From Epithemia pelagica (taxonomy: Eukaryota > Bacillariophyta > Bacillariophyceae > Surirellales > Surirellaceae): 64,000 nucleotides of DNA. This document shows, one piece after another, positions 19,078 through 28,718 of the stretch. The notes under the pieces were generated by a model, which ran no database searches, was not told where the DNA came from, and saw nothing but the letters and a program-made list of their open reading frames with translations. Where the stretch lies: positions 992,001 to 1,056,000 of the forward strand of contig OX337239.1 in the NCBI GenBank assembly GCA_946965045.2, written 5' to 3'. Within the stretch, counting starts at the first letter, position 1, and every line of letters starts with the position of its first letter. A program made the translations under genes and the position numbers.

Positions 19078-20706
19078 TTATTCAATGGGTGGCAATCCGG
19101 TTCGAAGTCGCATACGTTCCGCGACCAAAAAGGCCAATTCCAAGGCTTGAGCACCATTCAACCGAGGATCACAGAAGGTGTGGTAACGATCCCGCAAGGT
19201 TTCTTCCGTCACACCCGACAAGCCACCGGTACATTCCGTCACGTCTTCTCCCGTCATTTCCATGTGGATGCCACCTGGATGACTTCCCATTTCGTCGTGA
19301 ACATCAAAAAAGGCTCGCAATTCATCACGAATCTTTTCAAAGTTGCGTGTCTTGATACCTGATTCCGTCTTGTAGGTATTGCCATGGACTGGATCCGAAA
19401 CCCACAAGACCGACTTGCCTTCCCGTTGAATCGCTCGAATCAAACCAGGCAAATTTTTGCGCAATTTCTCGGCACCCATGCGGACAATAATGGTCAATCG
19501 TCCTGGAATGTTTTGTGGATTCATGGTATTAACAATACGAATCAATTCTTCTGGACTGCATTTGTCGGAAATCTTGACGCCCAAAGGATTGCCAATACCT
19601 CGAACAAATTCCAAATGGGCCCCATCCAATTGTCGAGTCCGTTCCCCGACCCACAACATGTGTCCCGAACAGTCGTACCAACGATCCGTCACGGAATCAA
19701 GACGGGTCAAGGCTTGTTCGTACGGCAACAACAAACATTCATGGGCTACAAAAAAGTCAGTCTTGGTGAAGGCTGGACCACTCGTGTCGACACCAATGGC
19801 CTTCATGAAACGCAAGGATTCATCCACTTTGGTCGCAAACTTGCGATAACTGCAAAGAAGCATGATTCGACAAGAGAAGATGCGTAAGACGTTGCATGTC
19901 CGACAATAACAAGTTCCAGAAACAGCTGAAGTGGCGGATATACACATATGTGCCTCGTCGTCACAAACACAGTTACCCTCATCCACAGTTTGCTTTCATG
20001 ATACGTACCGACTCCCTGGAAGGGTCTTTTCGACAAAGTCCAAATTCCACGCGTGCAAGCGACTCATATCGGCGTATCCACCGGTCGAAAAGGCTCGCAA
20101 GATATTGAGCGTTTGCGCCGATTGATGGTAGGCTCGGACCATATTGTTCGGATTGTGTCGTCGCGCTTCCGGGGTGAATTCTTCTGTATTGATAATGTCA
20201 CCTCGGTAGGATGGCAGGGCCACGCCATCACGTACTTCGTCGGGTTCCGACCGAGGCTTGGCAAACTGACCAGCCATGCGTCCCACCTTAATAATGGGCA
20301 TGGAACTTCCAAAGGTCAAAATGAGGGCCATTTGCAAAATCACTCGAAAGGTATCGCGCACATGGTCCACATTGAATTCATTAAAAGCCTCGGCACAATC
20401 ACCACCCATTAACAAAAATCCTTGTCCAGAGCAGGCACGGGCCAATTGTTCGTGCAAGGATCGGACTTCTCCCGCAAAGACGAGGGGAGAATTCTTTTCC
20501 AAGGTGGCTACGGCCTCATCCAATTCTTCGGACGATTCGTATTTGGGTGCTTGAGAAATTTTAAAGTCTTTCCAGGAATCCGGCTTCCAATTGCGATTGT
20601 CCAACAGAATGTCCGACGGCGAAGGCATGGAAGGAGGAGGTTCTGTGGCAACCTGTAACGAAGAGCCACTGTAATGGTGATGATGACGACAGCGAAAGTG
20701 AGACAC
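19078..20706 (-). CDS. Type II 3-deoxy-D-arabino-heptulosonate 7-phosphate (DAHP) synthase
   Basis: Condenses phosphoenolpyruvate and erythrose 4-phosphate, the first step of the shikimate pathway. Two exons, 20009-20706 and 19078-19849, joined at GTACGT...TTGCAG, give [16 protein letters not shown] in frame. Metal and substrate motifs of the plant/bacterial class II family are intact: [74 protein letters not shown] and CDPRLN. The 5' end is uncertain. M27 at 20628 gives a normal-length enzyme of about 463 residues. A first exon at 20854-20896 spliced to 20642 (GTATGT...CCACAG) also keeps frame. None of the starts gives an obvious signal-plus-transit presequence, which is odd for a pathway usually placed in plastids. 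Confidence 0.93.
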
Positions 20707-20896
20707 ACTGTTGTTAGTGTGACGAACTCAAAGACATTCCCTGACACTGTTGTTTTGAAAGGATCCATTATGCGATTCAACGACCAAAACGCAACGTCGA
20801 AAGACTCCACCAGCAACCCCAAAAGCATGGCCATCAACGAACATCACACATACCGTTGTTGTGACCTTCTCGTCGTCGACGATGGACAAAAGGCAT

Positions 20897-22220
20897 GACT
20901 TCCTTGCGACAGAAGCAACGCAGCTATTATGGAACTTTTTACCATCATCTTCCTTCGTGTTGCCAATCACTCTCACAAATTAATAAGATAGATACGTCAA
21001 TTCTTTCGTCCCTTGCGATTGCAAATTGCAACTGCAACAGACGTGCCAAAAGAGAAAGTGGTGGTCGTGGTCGTCGTCGTCCGTCGGCGGATGATGGGAG
21101 ACGGATCAAGGAGAGACACACTGGAAATATTTGGCGAGGAGAAGAACCGACCGCGAACCGACCGCGAGAGCCATTGAGATCTTGAGCGTCTGGACATTTC
21201 CCGGTGCAGATTCGTGGCAGGATTGCCACCGCAGTACTGCGTTGGTCTCTCTAGTACAATTCGTGGCTACAGTAAACTCGGGACCCAAAGATCCAAGGCT
21301 TCAACTCCGCGCGAATCCAGAAAAAATCCACAGACACAAAAAATAAACGCACGAATTGCTTCTCTTCTGTTCGACCGAAATGTCCTGCTTCGCCTTCGGC
21401 TTGGGGCGCGCACGACGGCAATTGTGTCTGGACCTGGACCGATCTTGGTCATTTTTTCAAAAAAATCAATGTCCCGCGGAGTTTGAAACTATCCAGTAAG
21501 AACCGACAGGATGGAAACACTTTTTGTGCTTTGACCTCTGATGCATAGAAGAAGAGCATGACCCGTCCATGAACCAAAAGTCATTATGCGTCGTGTTGAA
21601 TCATGCAGGAGAACTGGGCGGGAAGACGGAGTACGAAATCATATTCCAGTAACAGCTACTCCAAGAGGCAAGATTTGTCTTGCTGAAACACCTCTTTATT
21701 TACGTATACTGCCATCTTTGGTCCACTCCGAGTGATACAACGAGCTAATCGCTTCCTCGGAACTAACGCGTACCTGTTCGGCTTTGGGCTTGAAAAGGTC
21801 TGATCCAGGGATCCAACAGGCAGATATCCATGACACTCAATCGAAATTTTAGTCGATATGGCAAGCTTTTGCGCATTTGGTATTAAAGTAGCTGGTCGTT
21901 TGTACTACAAGATATATGAGGACTCAAGAATACTACCACGAGATCGAGAATCGATCGATATTGTAGGATGGGTGACTTTTTCTCCACTATTTTGCCCAAA
22001 AGGTAATGGCTGCGAGTGTAGTCAGTGTTGTGAGCACTAGCACTAGGTCACCCAACTCCACAGTTTCGAGTAGATGAGCTCAACACCATAAGAGAAAGGC
22101 AATTAGGTCTTCCGCACCATCTTCGACTGTTGCCGTGTATGAACATGTTTCGTCTTGTTGTTGAAAGGCGGGCGACAACTTCTTTCTAGAGATTTCGTAC
22201 GACATCACCGTGTATTCCTC
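20897..22220. other. Intergenic region, about 1.3 kb
   Basis: Lies upstream of DAHP synthase and beyond the 3' end of the Hsp70-like gene. Short frames exist but none has recognisable domain content, presequence or supporting splice pattern. The first few hundred bases should contain the DAHP synthase promoter. Confidence 0.4.
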
Positions 22221-23960
22221 TTATTCGCGTATCCTTGTGAGACCGTTTTGAAAGTCATAGGTATAGTGTAGCGGAACTGTGGTGGCACCCAAGACGGTGA
22301 GTTCCGTGCCGGCATCATGGTCCGGCACGACCAAAAAGTCTTTTTGGGCCGGTTCACGAAACAAGAGTTGCAAACTTTGTTGCAACCCTTGTCGCGCGGC
22401 CACGAGTCGAGACATGCCGCCCACCAACAAGACATGGTCGACTTGCGTAGGCACGAATGCGCCTTGTTCCAAGAGTTGGGTCAACAGGGATGTATAGAGG
22501 GATGATAGAGTCGTTGGAGGTGGGACGTGAGGAGAGAGAGCCTGTTGAAACATGGGCTCGGATTGCGACACGTTGGCAACATGATTTTCCAGCAATTGAT
22601 CCAGCACGGATCGAGAAAGGGTGAAATCCCAATGAGGTGAAGAGGAAGAGTCTTTTTTTCCCACAAATAGGTAGGGAATGTGAATGTGAGATTGCGTCGA
22701 AGACGTTAGTTCGGCCAAGGCGGTTCGTATATGAACTTGGAGGAGCGCCGATACTTGATGGGCATCTTGTTTGGCAACGGCGGCCAGTCGATCATCCTGT
22801 TCTATCAAATAGGTTTGGACCAGCTTAATCAAGGTTTCCCCACCCAAGGGAATGGACACACTAGACAGAACGACATCATTTTGTACCACTGCCACTTGTG
22901 TGATGAGACCTCCCATATCCACCACAAGAACGGTAGGGGCCACTTTGGGGGAGGACGAAGTGACTGGCAACAAATTGGCTTGCTCAGCACCCCAGACCGT
23001 GGCTACTGCATCTGGAACCCAAACCAAAGTCTTGTTCTCTCCATCGTCGTCGCCCGTGGGCAACAGAGTTTGCTCCATGGCCGCTTGATAGTGATTCATG
23101 GCCATGGCATTGTCGGTTGAGATTGAGAGAAACAAAGGGAGTGGAAGAGTGACAACAAAACGAGAAAAACTACAGTCCAAACGATCTGTCAATTCTTCAA
23201 GAGTCGGATGAAGGACATCTTTTACCACTTTGGAAAAGGTTTCCGATTGTCCGTCTTGATGTTGGAGAAGGATTCGAAATGGGATTTGAACCGCATTGGT
23301 TTCTTCCTCCAAAGATAATTGTTCCAAGGCAGCCGTCCCCCTCTTGATTTCCACAGTGTCATCATTGGAGGTTTTGTACAAGATTCCATTGAAAAAGGAT
23401 CGATGTCCTTGAGGCGTCACGACAATGTGTGCAGGTGGAGGAGCCGAGACGGCCAATTTGGTAGAAAGGGTACCAAAATCAATGGCCAATGTAGGGTTTT
23501 GTTCGTCATCCGAGGAGGCTTCCGACGATTGTTGTCTTTGTTTGTGATACTGCAACAATTGCCATTCATAATCATCCCATTCCTCTTGCATTCGTCTCCA
23601 GGCCCTCCACGAATACCGTCCCACTACCAGAACGACTGCTACACCAATGAGGGGGAGAATTTCCCTTCGCCGCGTTGCATGGTACCATCGAACGCCAGGC
23701 GGAGGGCCACCAGCACCCGTCATGCGGCTATTCATTAGCGTGCTGGTGCTGCTAGGTGAAATAGCGACAGGGTGTGTCCTCCGCGGCCAACCATTTGAAT
23801 CATGATGACACGGATTGGTCCTAGGGCTTGATGGCGACCATCCAAAAAGAGATGACGATGAAGAAAGCCCAGTCCTCCGCAGTAAAGAAGAGCTGCGAGA
23901 CATTGAGAGACGTGTTCTAAACATGATATGGCGTAGGCTTGATGGTGAAAAGGGACTCAC
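22221..23960 (-). CDS. Membrane-anchored Hsp70-like ATPase lacking the substrate-binding domain
   Basis: 579 residues in one exon. The N-terminal 95 residues are Arg/Ser-rich without acidic residues, like a mitochondrial presequence. A single hydrophobic span follows (ILPLIGVAVVLVVG, about 101-114), then a charged linker. An actin/Hsp70 nucleotide-binding fold begins at LAIDFGTLSTKLAV (phosphate-1, about 158). Phosphate-2 is VLVVDMGGLITQVAVV and the adenosine motif VDHVLLVGGMSRLVAARQGL. The chain ends about 35 residues after the last ATPase motif (TELTVLGATTVPLHY), so the peptide-binding beta-sandwich and lid of normal Hsp70 are absent. The architecture recalls STCH/HSPA13 (anchored ATPase domain only), although sequence is divergent. 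M13 (23924) is an alternative start. Confidence 0.82.
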   Translation of the reverse strand: MSPFSPSSLRHIMFRTRLSMSRSSSLLRRTGLSSSSSLFGWSPSSPRTNPCHHDSNGWPRRTHPVAISPSSTSTLMNSRMTGAGGPPPGVRWYHATRRREILPLIGVAVVLVVGRYSWRAWRRMQEEWDDYEWQLLQYHKQRQQSSEASSDDEQNPTLAIDFGTLSTKLAVSAPPPAHIVVTPQGHRSFFNGILYKTSNDDTVEIKRGTAALEQLSLEEETNAVQIPFRILLQHQDGQSETFSKVVKDVLHPTLEELTDRLDCSFSRFVVTLPLPLFLSISTDNAMAMNHYQAAMEQTLLPTGDDDGENKTLVWVPDAVATVWGAEQANLLPVTSSSPKVAPTVLVVDMGGLITQVAVVQNDVVLSSVSIPLGGETLIKLVQTYLIEQDDRLAAVAKQDAHQVSALLQVHIRTALAELTSSTQSHIHIPYLFVGKKDSSSSPHWDFTLSRSVLDQLLENHVANVSQSEPMFQQALSPHVPPPTTLSSLYTSLLTQLLEQGAFVPTQVDHVLLVGGMSRLVAARQGLQQSLQLLFREPAQKDFLVVPDHDAGTELTVLGATTVPLHYTYDFQNGLTRIRE

Positions 23961-24073
23961 TCATACCGCCATTGGCAATTAACACATTATTGTTGGTGTT
24001 GGAGACGTGCGTTTGTGTCACGCACATCGGGGACTGCACTACCCGGACTCTTCCAAATGTGCAGATATTGGAT

Positions 24074-24101
24074 AGGAGTAGCTGTACTCCTAGCTACTCC
24101 T
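24074..24101. repeat. 10-bp hairpin (AGGAGTAGCT / AGCTACTCCT)
   Basis: A perfect 10-bp inverted repeat, 24074-24083 and 24092-24101 with an 8-base loop. It sits in the 220-bp gap between the stop of the upstream MDR gene and the start of the Hsp70-like gene, both on the minus strand. Related AGGAGTA palindromes occur at 61011-61022 and 61055-61073. Could be part of an RNA 3' end or a small repeat scar. Confidence 0.5.
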
Positions 24102-24180
24102 ACTCCCGTAAGCAAAGAGTAGTCCACCTCGATATAAACAGAAAATGCTATTTTCAACTGCCTGCCCTATCGTCTGTGGA

Positions 24181-25713
24181 TTACGATTCTTTTGGCTTTG
24201 CTTGGTCTTCTTCTAGAACTGGTGGAGGTTGTGTTTGTGCAACTGTCGGCTTGTTCATGAAATTTAACACAATCTTGCCCGTCGTTCGACGACTTTGTAA
24301 CAAAGAAAATGCTTTAGCCACAACGTGATCCTCCTCGTCGTCCTTGTTCGTATCCATGTCTGTGTGGTCCTGTGTGGTGGTGCGGTGATTCTCCCAATAA
24401 TCCAATTCCTGTGCAATCACGGGCCGGACCGGTTGTGTGATAGTAGTAGTAGTATCATTCGAGGTTTGTGGTTCCGCCCATTGCGCCGCATGGACCAATC
24501 GTTGCAATTCGTGGGAGGAATGAGGAAACCGGACCCAAAACAATTGTGATTGTTTGGACCAAAAGAGATTGAGTCCACAGACTCGTTTCACACCGGCTGC
24601 AAACCACGAACTGGTAGGACCTCCCAATTTCACATATCGACCCTGTTGTGGATCCAAGAGATGAATGTATCGTTGCTCCTGTTGTTGCTGTTGTTCGGAA
24701 GACGAGGAGGACGACACTGGAACTGCATGTCGTTCGTGTCGCACAAAGTGTTCGTAGGCCATGACTTGATCACTGGGTTTGGCACTGGTGACTGTATCCA
24801 GGACATGGGTAAAGGGTTGTCCATCTTGTTGGTCGACGACGTAGCGAATCAAATCTTGTTTCCAGGTGGAGGTTGTGTAATCCAAAACGACATCAGCCCC
24901 CAAGGTGGTTCGGACCCAGTCCATGTTGCGGGTACTGCAAATGCCCACCACAGTAGGTACCTGTAAGACTCGTTTGGCATATTGGACCGCGAAATGGCCA
25001 GTTCCTCCCGAAGCACCAATCACGAGTAACCGACTATTGGAGGTCACGTGAAATTGTTCCATGCATTGCAATACAGTCAATCCAATCAAGGGCAAGGCAG
25101 CCGCTGTCACAAAGAGCGAAGCATGGGGCACTCCTACTACCGAGGAAAAGGACGTTCCGTCGTCATTCTCAGTGGTTGCGGGAGCCACAGCAGCATTGGT
25201 GGTCGACGACGGCGGCTGTGGGAGTTTCGTCACTTGATCCAAGGAGACTCGTTGGTATTCGCAAAAGGTACCAGTAAAGGGTGGGATGGTCCCACACACC
25301 CAATCGCCCACTTGATAATAGGCAGACTCGGTTTCTTCGTCGTCGTCGTCGTCACTGGTAGTACTGGTCGTATGCGACGAATGGACTTGTCGAACAATCC
25401 CACTAAAATCAAAGCCAGGAATACAATTCTGGGTCAATCGGTGCATGAACCAGGGTGGACAGGCGGGAGGTAACTTGTCACCAAAGACATGCTTGGCATC
25501 GACTGGATTGACACCCGCCGCATACACCTGAATGCACAAGGGAAATTGACGTGTCACGGGAGGAACCGGCAGGGAAGAACATCGTTGCACGGAACCAAAA
25601 CCATTGTACACGGTACCTGTCATGGTCTTGGGGACTCGGTCGGGAAGGAGCGGCATTGTAGTGTCGTGTGTGTGTTGTTGTTGTTGTGGTTGAGAGGAAT
25701 GGTGGACAACCAA
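24181..25713 (-). CDS. Zinc-independent MDR oxidoreductase (quinone oxidoreductase / RTN4IP1-like)
   Basis: A 510-residue medium-chain dehydrogenase/reductase. The N-terminal GroES-like fold has CIQVYAAGVNPVDAKHVFGD and IPGFDFSGIV. The coenzyme domain has SRLLVIGASGGTGHFAVQYA and VVGICSTRNMDWVRTTLGAD, the latter as expected for NADPH-preferring members. The usual catalytic-zinc cysteines of alcohol dehydrogenases are absent, fitting the quinone oxidoreductase and RTN4IP1 side of the family. Length exceeds the usual 330-400 because of low-complexity inserts: Asp-rich near residue 120, Ala/Thr/Asn near 165-190, Ser/Gln near 345 and Thr/Asp near 420-475. No targeting signal is evident. The chain ends in a TGKIVLNF strand, typical of the family. 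Confidence 0.88.
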   Translation of the reverse strand: MVVHHSSQPQQQQHTHDTTMPLLPDRVPKTMTGTVYNGFGSVQRCSSLPVPPVTRQFPLCIQVYAAGVNPVDAKHVFGDKLPPACPPWFMHRLTQNCIPGFDFSGIVRQVHSSHTTSTTSDDDDDEETESAYYQVGDWVCGTIPPFTGTFCEYQRVSLDQVTKLPQPPSSTTNAAVAPATTENDDGTSFSSVVGVPHASLFVTAAALPLIGLTVLQCMEQFHVTSNSRLLVIGASGGTGHFAVQYAKRVLQVPTVVGICSTRNMDWVRTTLGADVVLDYTTSTWKQDLIRYVVDQQDGQPFTHVLDTVTSAKPSDQVMAYEHFVRHERHAVPVSSSSSSEQQQQQEQRYIHLLDPQQGRYVKLGGPTSSWFAAGVKRVCGLNLFWSKQSQLFWVRFPHSSHELQRLVHAAQWAEPQTSNDTTTTITQPVRPVIAQELDYWENHRTTTQDHTDMDTNKDDEEDHVVAKAFSLLQSRRTTGKIVLNFMNKPTVAQTQPPPVLEEDQAKPKES

Positions 25714-26308
25714 CAGAAAGTGGGGGGAGGTGTCGTCCGGCTGCTCTTTCGGAGAAACGACCCGGGAAGGTGCGGATAGAGAGTGTGTTTGGTACAGGAA
25801 GATAGTCTTTTGTTGTTAAAGATGTTGCCAGAGGGTGTTGGGTTTTTCTAGATACGTGAAATCTCACACGTTTCGTGTCGTCGTCTGGCCAATCTACAAG
25901 GGCACCTTGCCGTCGTCGTTACTTTTGCCGCTTCTGGACAGCCACAGGCAGTAAGAGTGAATGAGGAGGAGTCGGTCCGATTCTATGATGACGATGATGA
26001 ATACAAGCAATAGATATGATGATGATGATGATGATGGGATTGATGATGGCGGCAGGTTCGTTTCCCGATGAAAAGCGACCGGATCATAAACGCGACCTAA
26101 TACCGACCGACGGAAGATCCGAGAGATTTTGCCCATGATGTTGCTTTTGTTGCTAAGTGTTGTCTCTTGTTGCTTGGTGTTTGTTGTTGTCTTGTTGTCT
26201 TGTTGTCTCGGCAGACCATATGGTCCATGGCGAAGTATTTGAGTGTTTCTACCACCGAGCCGAGTTCTGGGACCACAACAGCAAGAGAGCGTCCGTCGTG
26301 GTAAAAAG
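25714..26308. promoter_or_regulatory. Divergent intergenic region between MDR and FAM151-like genes
   Basis: About 600 bp between two outward-facing start codons. It contains a (GAT)n microsatellite near 26016-26037 and TTGTTGTCT-type repeats near 26160-26215. Both promoters should be here; no specific factor site is recognised. Confidence 0.45.
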
Positions 26309-27649
26309 ATGAGTCCCTCACATCCTTCCTTGCAACCACACACCAAGAATCATTCTGCTGCTAGTACAACAACAACCAATTCATTCACCAACCACCGGCT
26401 CATCCAAGACGACGACGACGAGAATGAAACAAACGTGCTACCCTGTGCCGATCAACTGGTTTGGGCCCATTCCGTTTGTTCGCAAGCGCATTTGCACGAG
26501 GTATTGAACAATCCAACCATGAATGCTATTGAAACCGATGTTTCGTGGGGAGTTTATTCCAGTCGTCTTGGGACTGCGCAATCCAAACCACAAGAATTCA
26601 AAACAGAACAACAAGAACAACTACAAGCCATTGCGGCTCATCCTCCCACCCGCTCCAGTGACTTGTCGATGCATGACTTGTTACGAGAAATCATGGTCCA
26701 CAACACGACGTGTCACTTGAAATTGGATTTCAAACACGAACCAGCCGTAGTTCCAACCCTCCGATTGGTTCGACAATTGCTTTGCAAGGACAATTTCCAT
26801 GGTTCCGAACCACCAGCAGACCGCAATCCTTGTCGTCGTACCTTGTTTTTAAATGCCGACCTTGTACCTGGTCCAGGAGTGGCAGCCACTTCGGACGTGG
26901 ACATTTCACCGCACATGTTTTGGCAAGCCTGTCGAGAGGAATTGTTCCTGCATCCCGAATATTGTCACAGAAGCAACAAGAAGAGTGTTTGGACAGTGGC
27001 CTTTTCCTTGGGATGGAAGGTTGATTTGGCTGACTATGCCACTAGTTGTTGGAGGTATTACTCGTTTGGGTGGTGGTGGTGGAACGACCGTTGGGGGACT
27101 GGGTATGGTCCACACCATGTACAGGCTCTTCAACCCTGGATTTTGCAGTTTGCTCAGGCGGCAAGGCCAGAATACACTCCCCTGACACTGCCAGAACCTG
27201 TACCACCAACTACCACTACTACTACTAGCATTCCCATTGTGTTGGCCTTGCACGGTCGACTCTTGTCGCTAAGTCCATCCTCCACGTGGCATTGGTTGCA
27301 TCAGTTTTTGAACCATCAACAGCCACAACCATCACAGGCGAATGGCCGTCGTTGTCGTCGTCAAGTATTGATTTGGACTGCGACGGGGGAACCCCCCATG
27401 GGACGATCCACCACTCACAAATTCTTGAATCGCCACTTTCCTCCGTCGGACAAGGTTGGTTACGATGTCCTACTGACCGATTCCATCGTCATGGCCTGGA
27501 TCTACAATGTGGCAGTGATTCTGTGGGGATGCAAACAGCATGTGTTGCAGTACCTTGCCACAGGACAACCACCATCACCACTTCTTCTTCTCCTCCTACT
27601 ACTGGTCCTGCTGGGTGGAGTGGTGATATTTGTACTGACAATAGGATGA
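26309..27649 (+). CDS. FAM151/menorin-like protein (DUF2181), predicted tail-anchored
   Basis: Start taken at the ATG at 26309 (MSPSHPS), giving 446 residues. The core matches FAM151/menorin, a TIM-barrel family related to glycerophosphodiester and PLC-like phosphodiesterases. Landmarks are LVWAHSVCSQAHLHEVL, MNAIETDVSWG, IAAHPPTRSSDLSMHDLLRE and CHLKLDFKHEPAVVPTLRLV, then SWG/SLGW-type strands and a C-terminal TDSIVMAWI. The acidic pair in IETDV and the D in KLDFK line up with residues thought to bind metal in the family. Unusual features are no signal peptide at the N-terminus and a very hydrophobic final segment (LLLLLLLLVLLGGVVIFVL, about 422-442) that would anchor the protein by its tail. 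Animal members mostly use an N-terminal signal or anchor. Cellular role unknown. Confidence 0.78.
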   Translation: MSPSHPSLQPHTKNHSAASTTTTNSFTNHRLIQDDDDENETNVLPCADQLVWAHSVCSQAHLHEVLNNPTMNAIETDVSWGVYSSRLGTAQSKPQEFKTEQQEQLQAIAAHPPTRSSDLSMHDLLREIMVHNTTCHLKLDFKHEPAVVPTLRLVRQLLCKDNFHGSEPPADRNPCRRTLFLNADLVPGPGVAATSDVDISPHMFWQACREELFLHPEYCHRSNKKSVWTVAFSLGWKVDLADYATSCWRYYSFGWWWWNDRWGTGYGPHHVQALQPWILQFAQAARPEYTPLTLPEPVPPTTTTTTSIPIVLALHGRLLSLSPSSTWHWLHQFLNHQQPQPSQANGRRCRRQVLIWTATGEPPMGRSTTHKFLNRHFPPSDKVGYDVLLTDSIVMAWIYNVAVILWGCKQHVLQYLATGQPPSPLLLLLLLLVLLGGVVIFVLTIG

Positions 27650-28084
27650 TGCAGCACAGAAAGACATGACGCACGGCAAGTTTGAAAACGATTGACTTTT
27701 GAAGTGGTAGTAGAACGTCCAGGCATGGATGGTTCGATCGGTCCAAGAGGTACATCGCACTTGATTCGGTCATGAAATCCAGAATGTGAATGAAACGGAG
27801 TAGCAACTACGAATAACACTTGTGCCTCACGGTTGACGACGACAATCGCTCCTACGTGAGTTCTAATTTCCTCTTGGTACGTTTGGTTCGTTTTCTCCCG
27901 ATTGCACGACGACAGGATCTGTCGGCACGAGCAAGGCCAATCCGTGACAACGAGGTTATGGTCCAAGATGGTATGAGCAGCTCAATCTATTTGACAACCA
28001 TTGATAAAGGAGGACGATGCGTGTTAGAGCCCGTAATCCGTACTGCCCATGTTCACGGTCAAAGTTGTGTCCCTAGAGAAGATC

Positions 28085-28140
28085 TACCTGCATGGAGACA
28101 AAAAAGGCGGAATAGATCTAGGAGTACCTGCATGGAGACA
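28085..28140. repeat. 16-bp direct repeat pair, 40-bp period
   Basis: TACCTGCATGGAGACA occurs at 28085-28100 and again at 28125-28140; AGATCTA lies just before each copy. Confidence 0.75.
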
Positions 28141-28180
28141 GGATAGCTAAGGTAGTAAAAGGGTCGTGGTTATAAGGCGC

Positions 28181-28188
28181 TGACGTCA
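28181..28188. promoter_or_regulatory. TGACGTCA palindrome, candidate bZIP/CRE-type site
   Basis: A perfect 8-bp CRE palindrome about 540 bp upstream of the ankyrin gene start. Diatom CO2/cAMP-responsive promoters use TGACGT elements bound by bZIP factors; function here is inference and an 8-mer can occur by chance. Confidence 0.3.
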
Positions 28189-28718
28189 CTGCGATTCGAC
28201 GAGCATGCCGTCTGAACGAACGTGAGTCTTGAAACGTCATACATGGCACGCGTAACGGAAACCATCCCTTAACAAATGAAGAGAATCGTCACGCCGTGCC
28301 TGGCAGGGTCTCTAATCGATGAGGCGCCCGTCGACGATGAGACGCTCATACATATTCTATTATTTTCACCGTTCCAGATATGGAATTAGGATTCCTCACT
28401 CTTTTTGTTGGGGGTTCTCTCTTGTTGAAAGGATAGATACCTACACGATACAGAATCATTCTGGTTGGTGCAATTGTGACTCACGACAGACAACTTACAT
28501 ACCAACTTGTTCCTCTGTTTTGAAATCGTAACAGAGGAAGGGCACCGATCCACCCCAACCCTGCTCTGAAGCTTCTTCTCTCTTCTCCCTATCCGTGGAG
28601 TAGCTTTATCGAATCTGGCGATTTCGAAATCCAATCGAGCCTATCTCCTCTCACATCTCGCATCTCGCATCAAACTTGTCTACGCGTCGCTTTCTCATTG
28701 ATTTGGTTGTCTTCTTAC

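Larger units (their letters stand above)
27650..28718. other. Intergenic region, about 1.07 kb, with two small features
   Basis: Non-coding between the FAM151-like and ankyrin genes. It holds a pair of 16-bp direct repeats (28085-28100 and 28125-28140, TACCTGCATGGAGACA) and a palindromic TGACGTCA at 28181-28188. No coding frame is supported. Confidence 0.45.
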
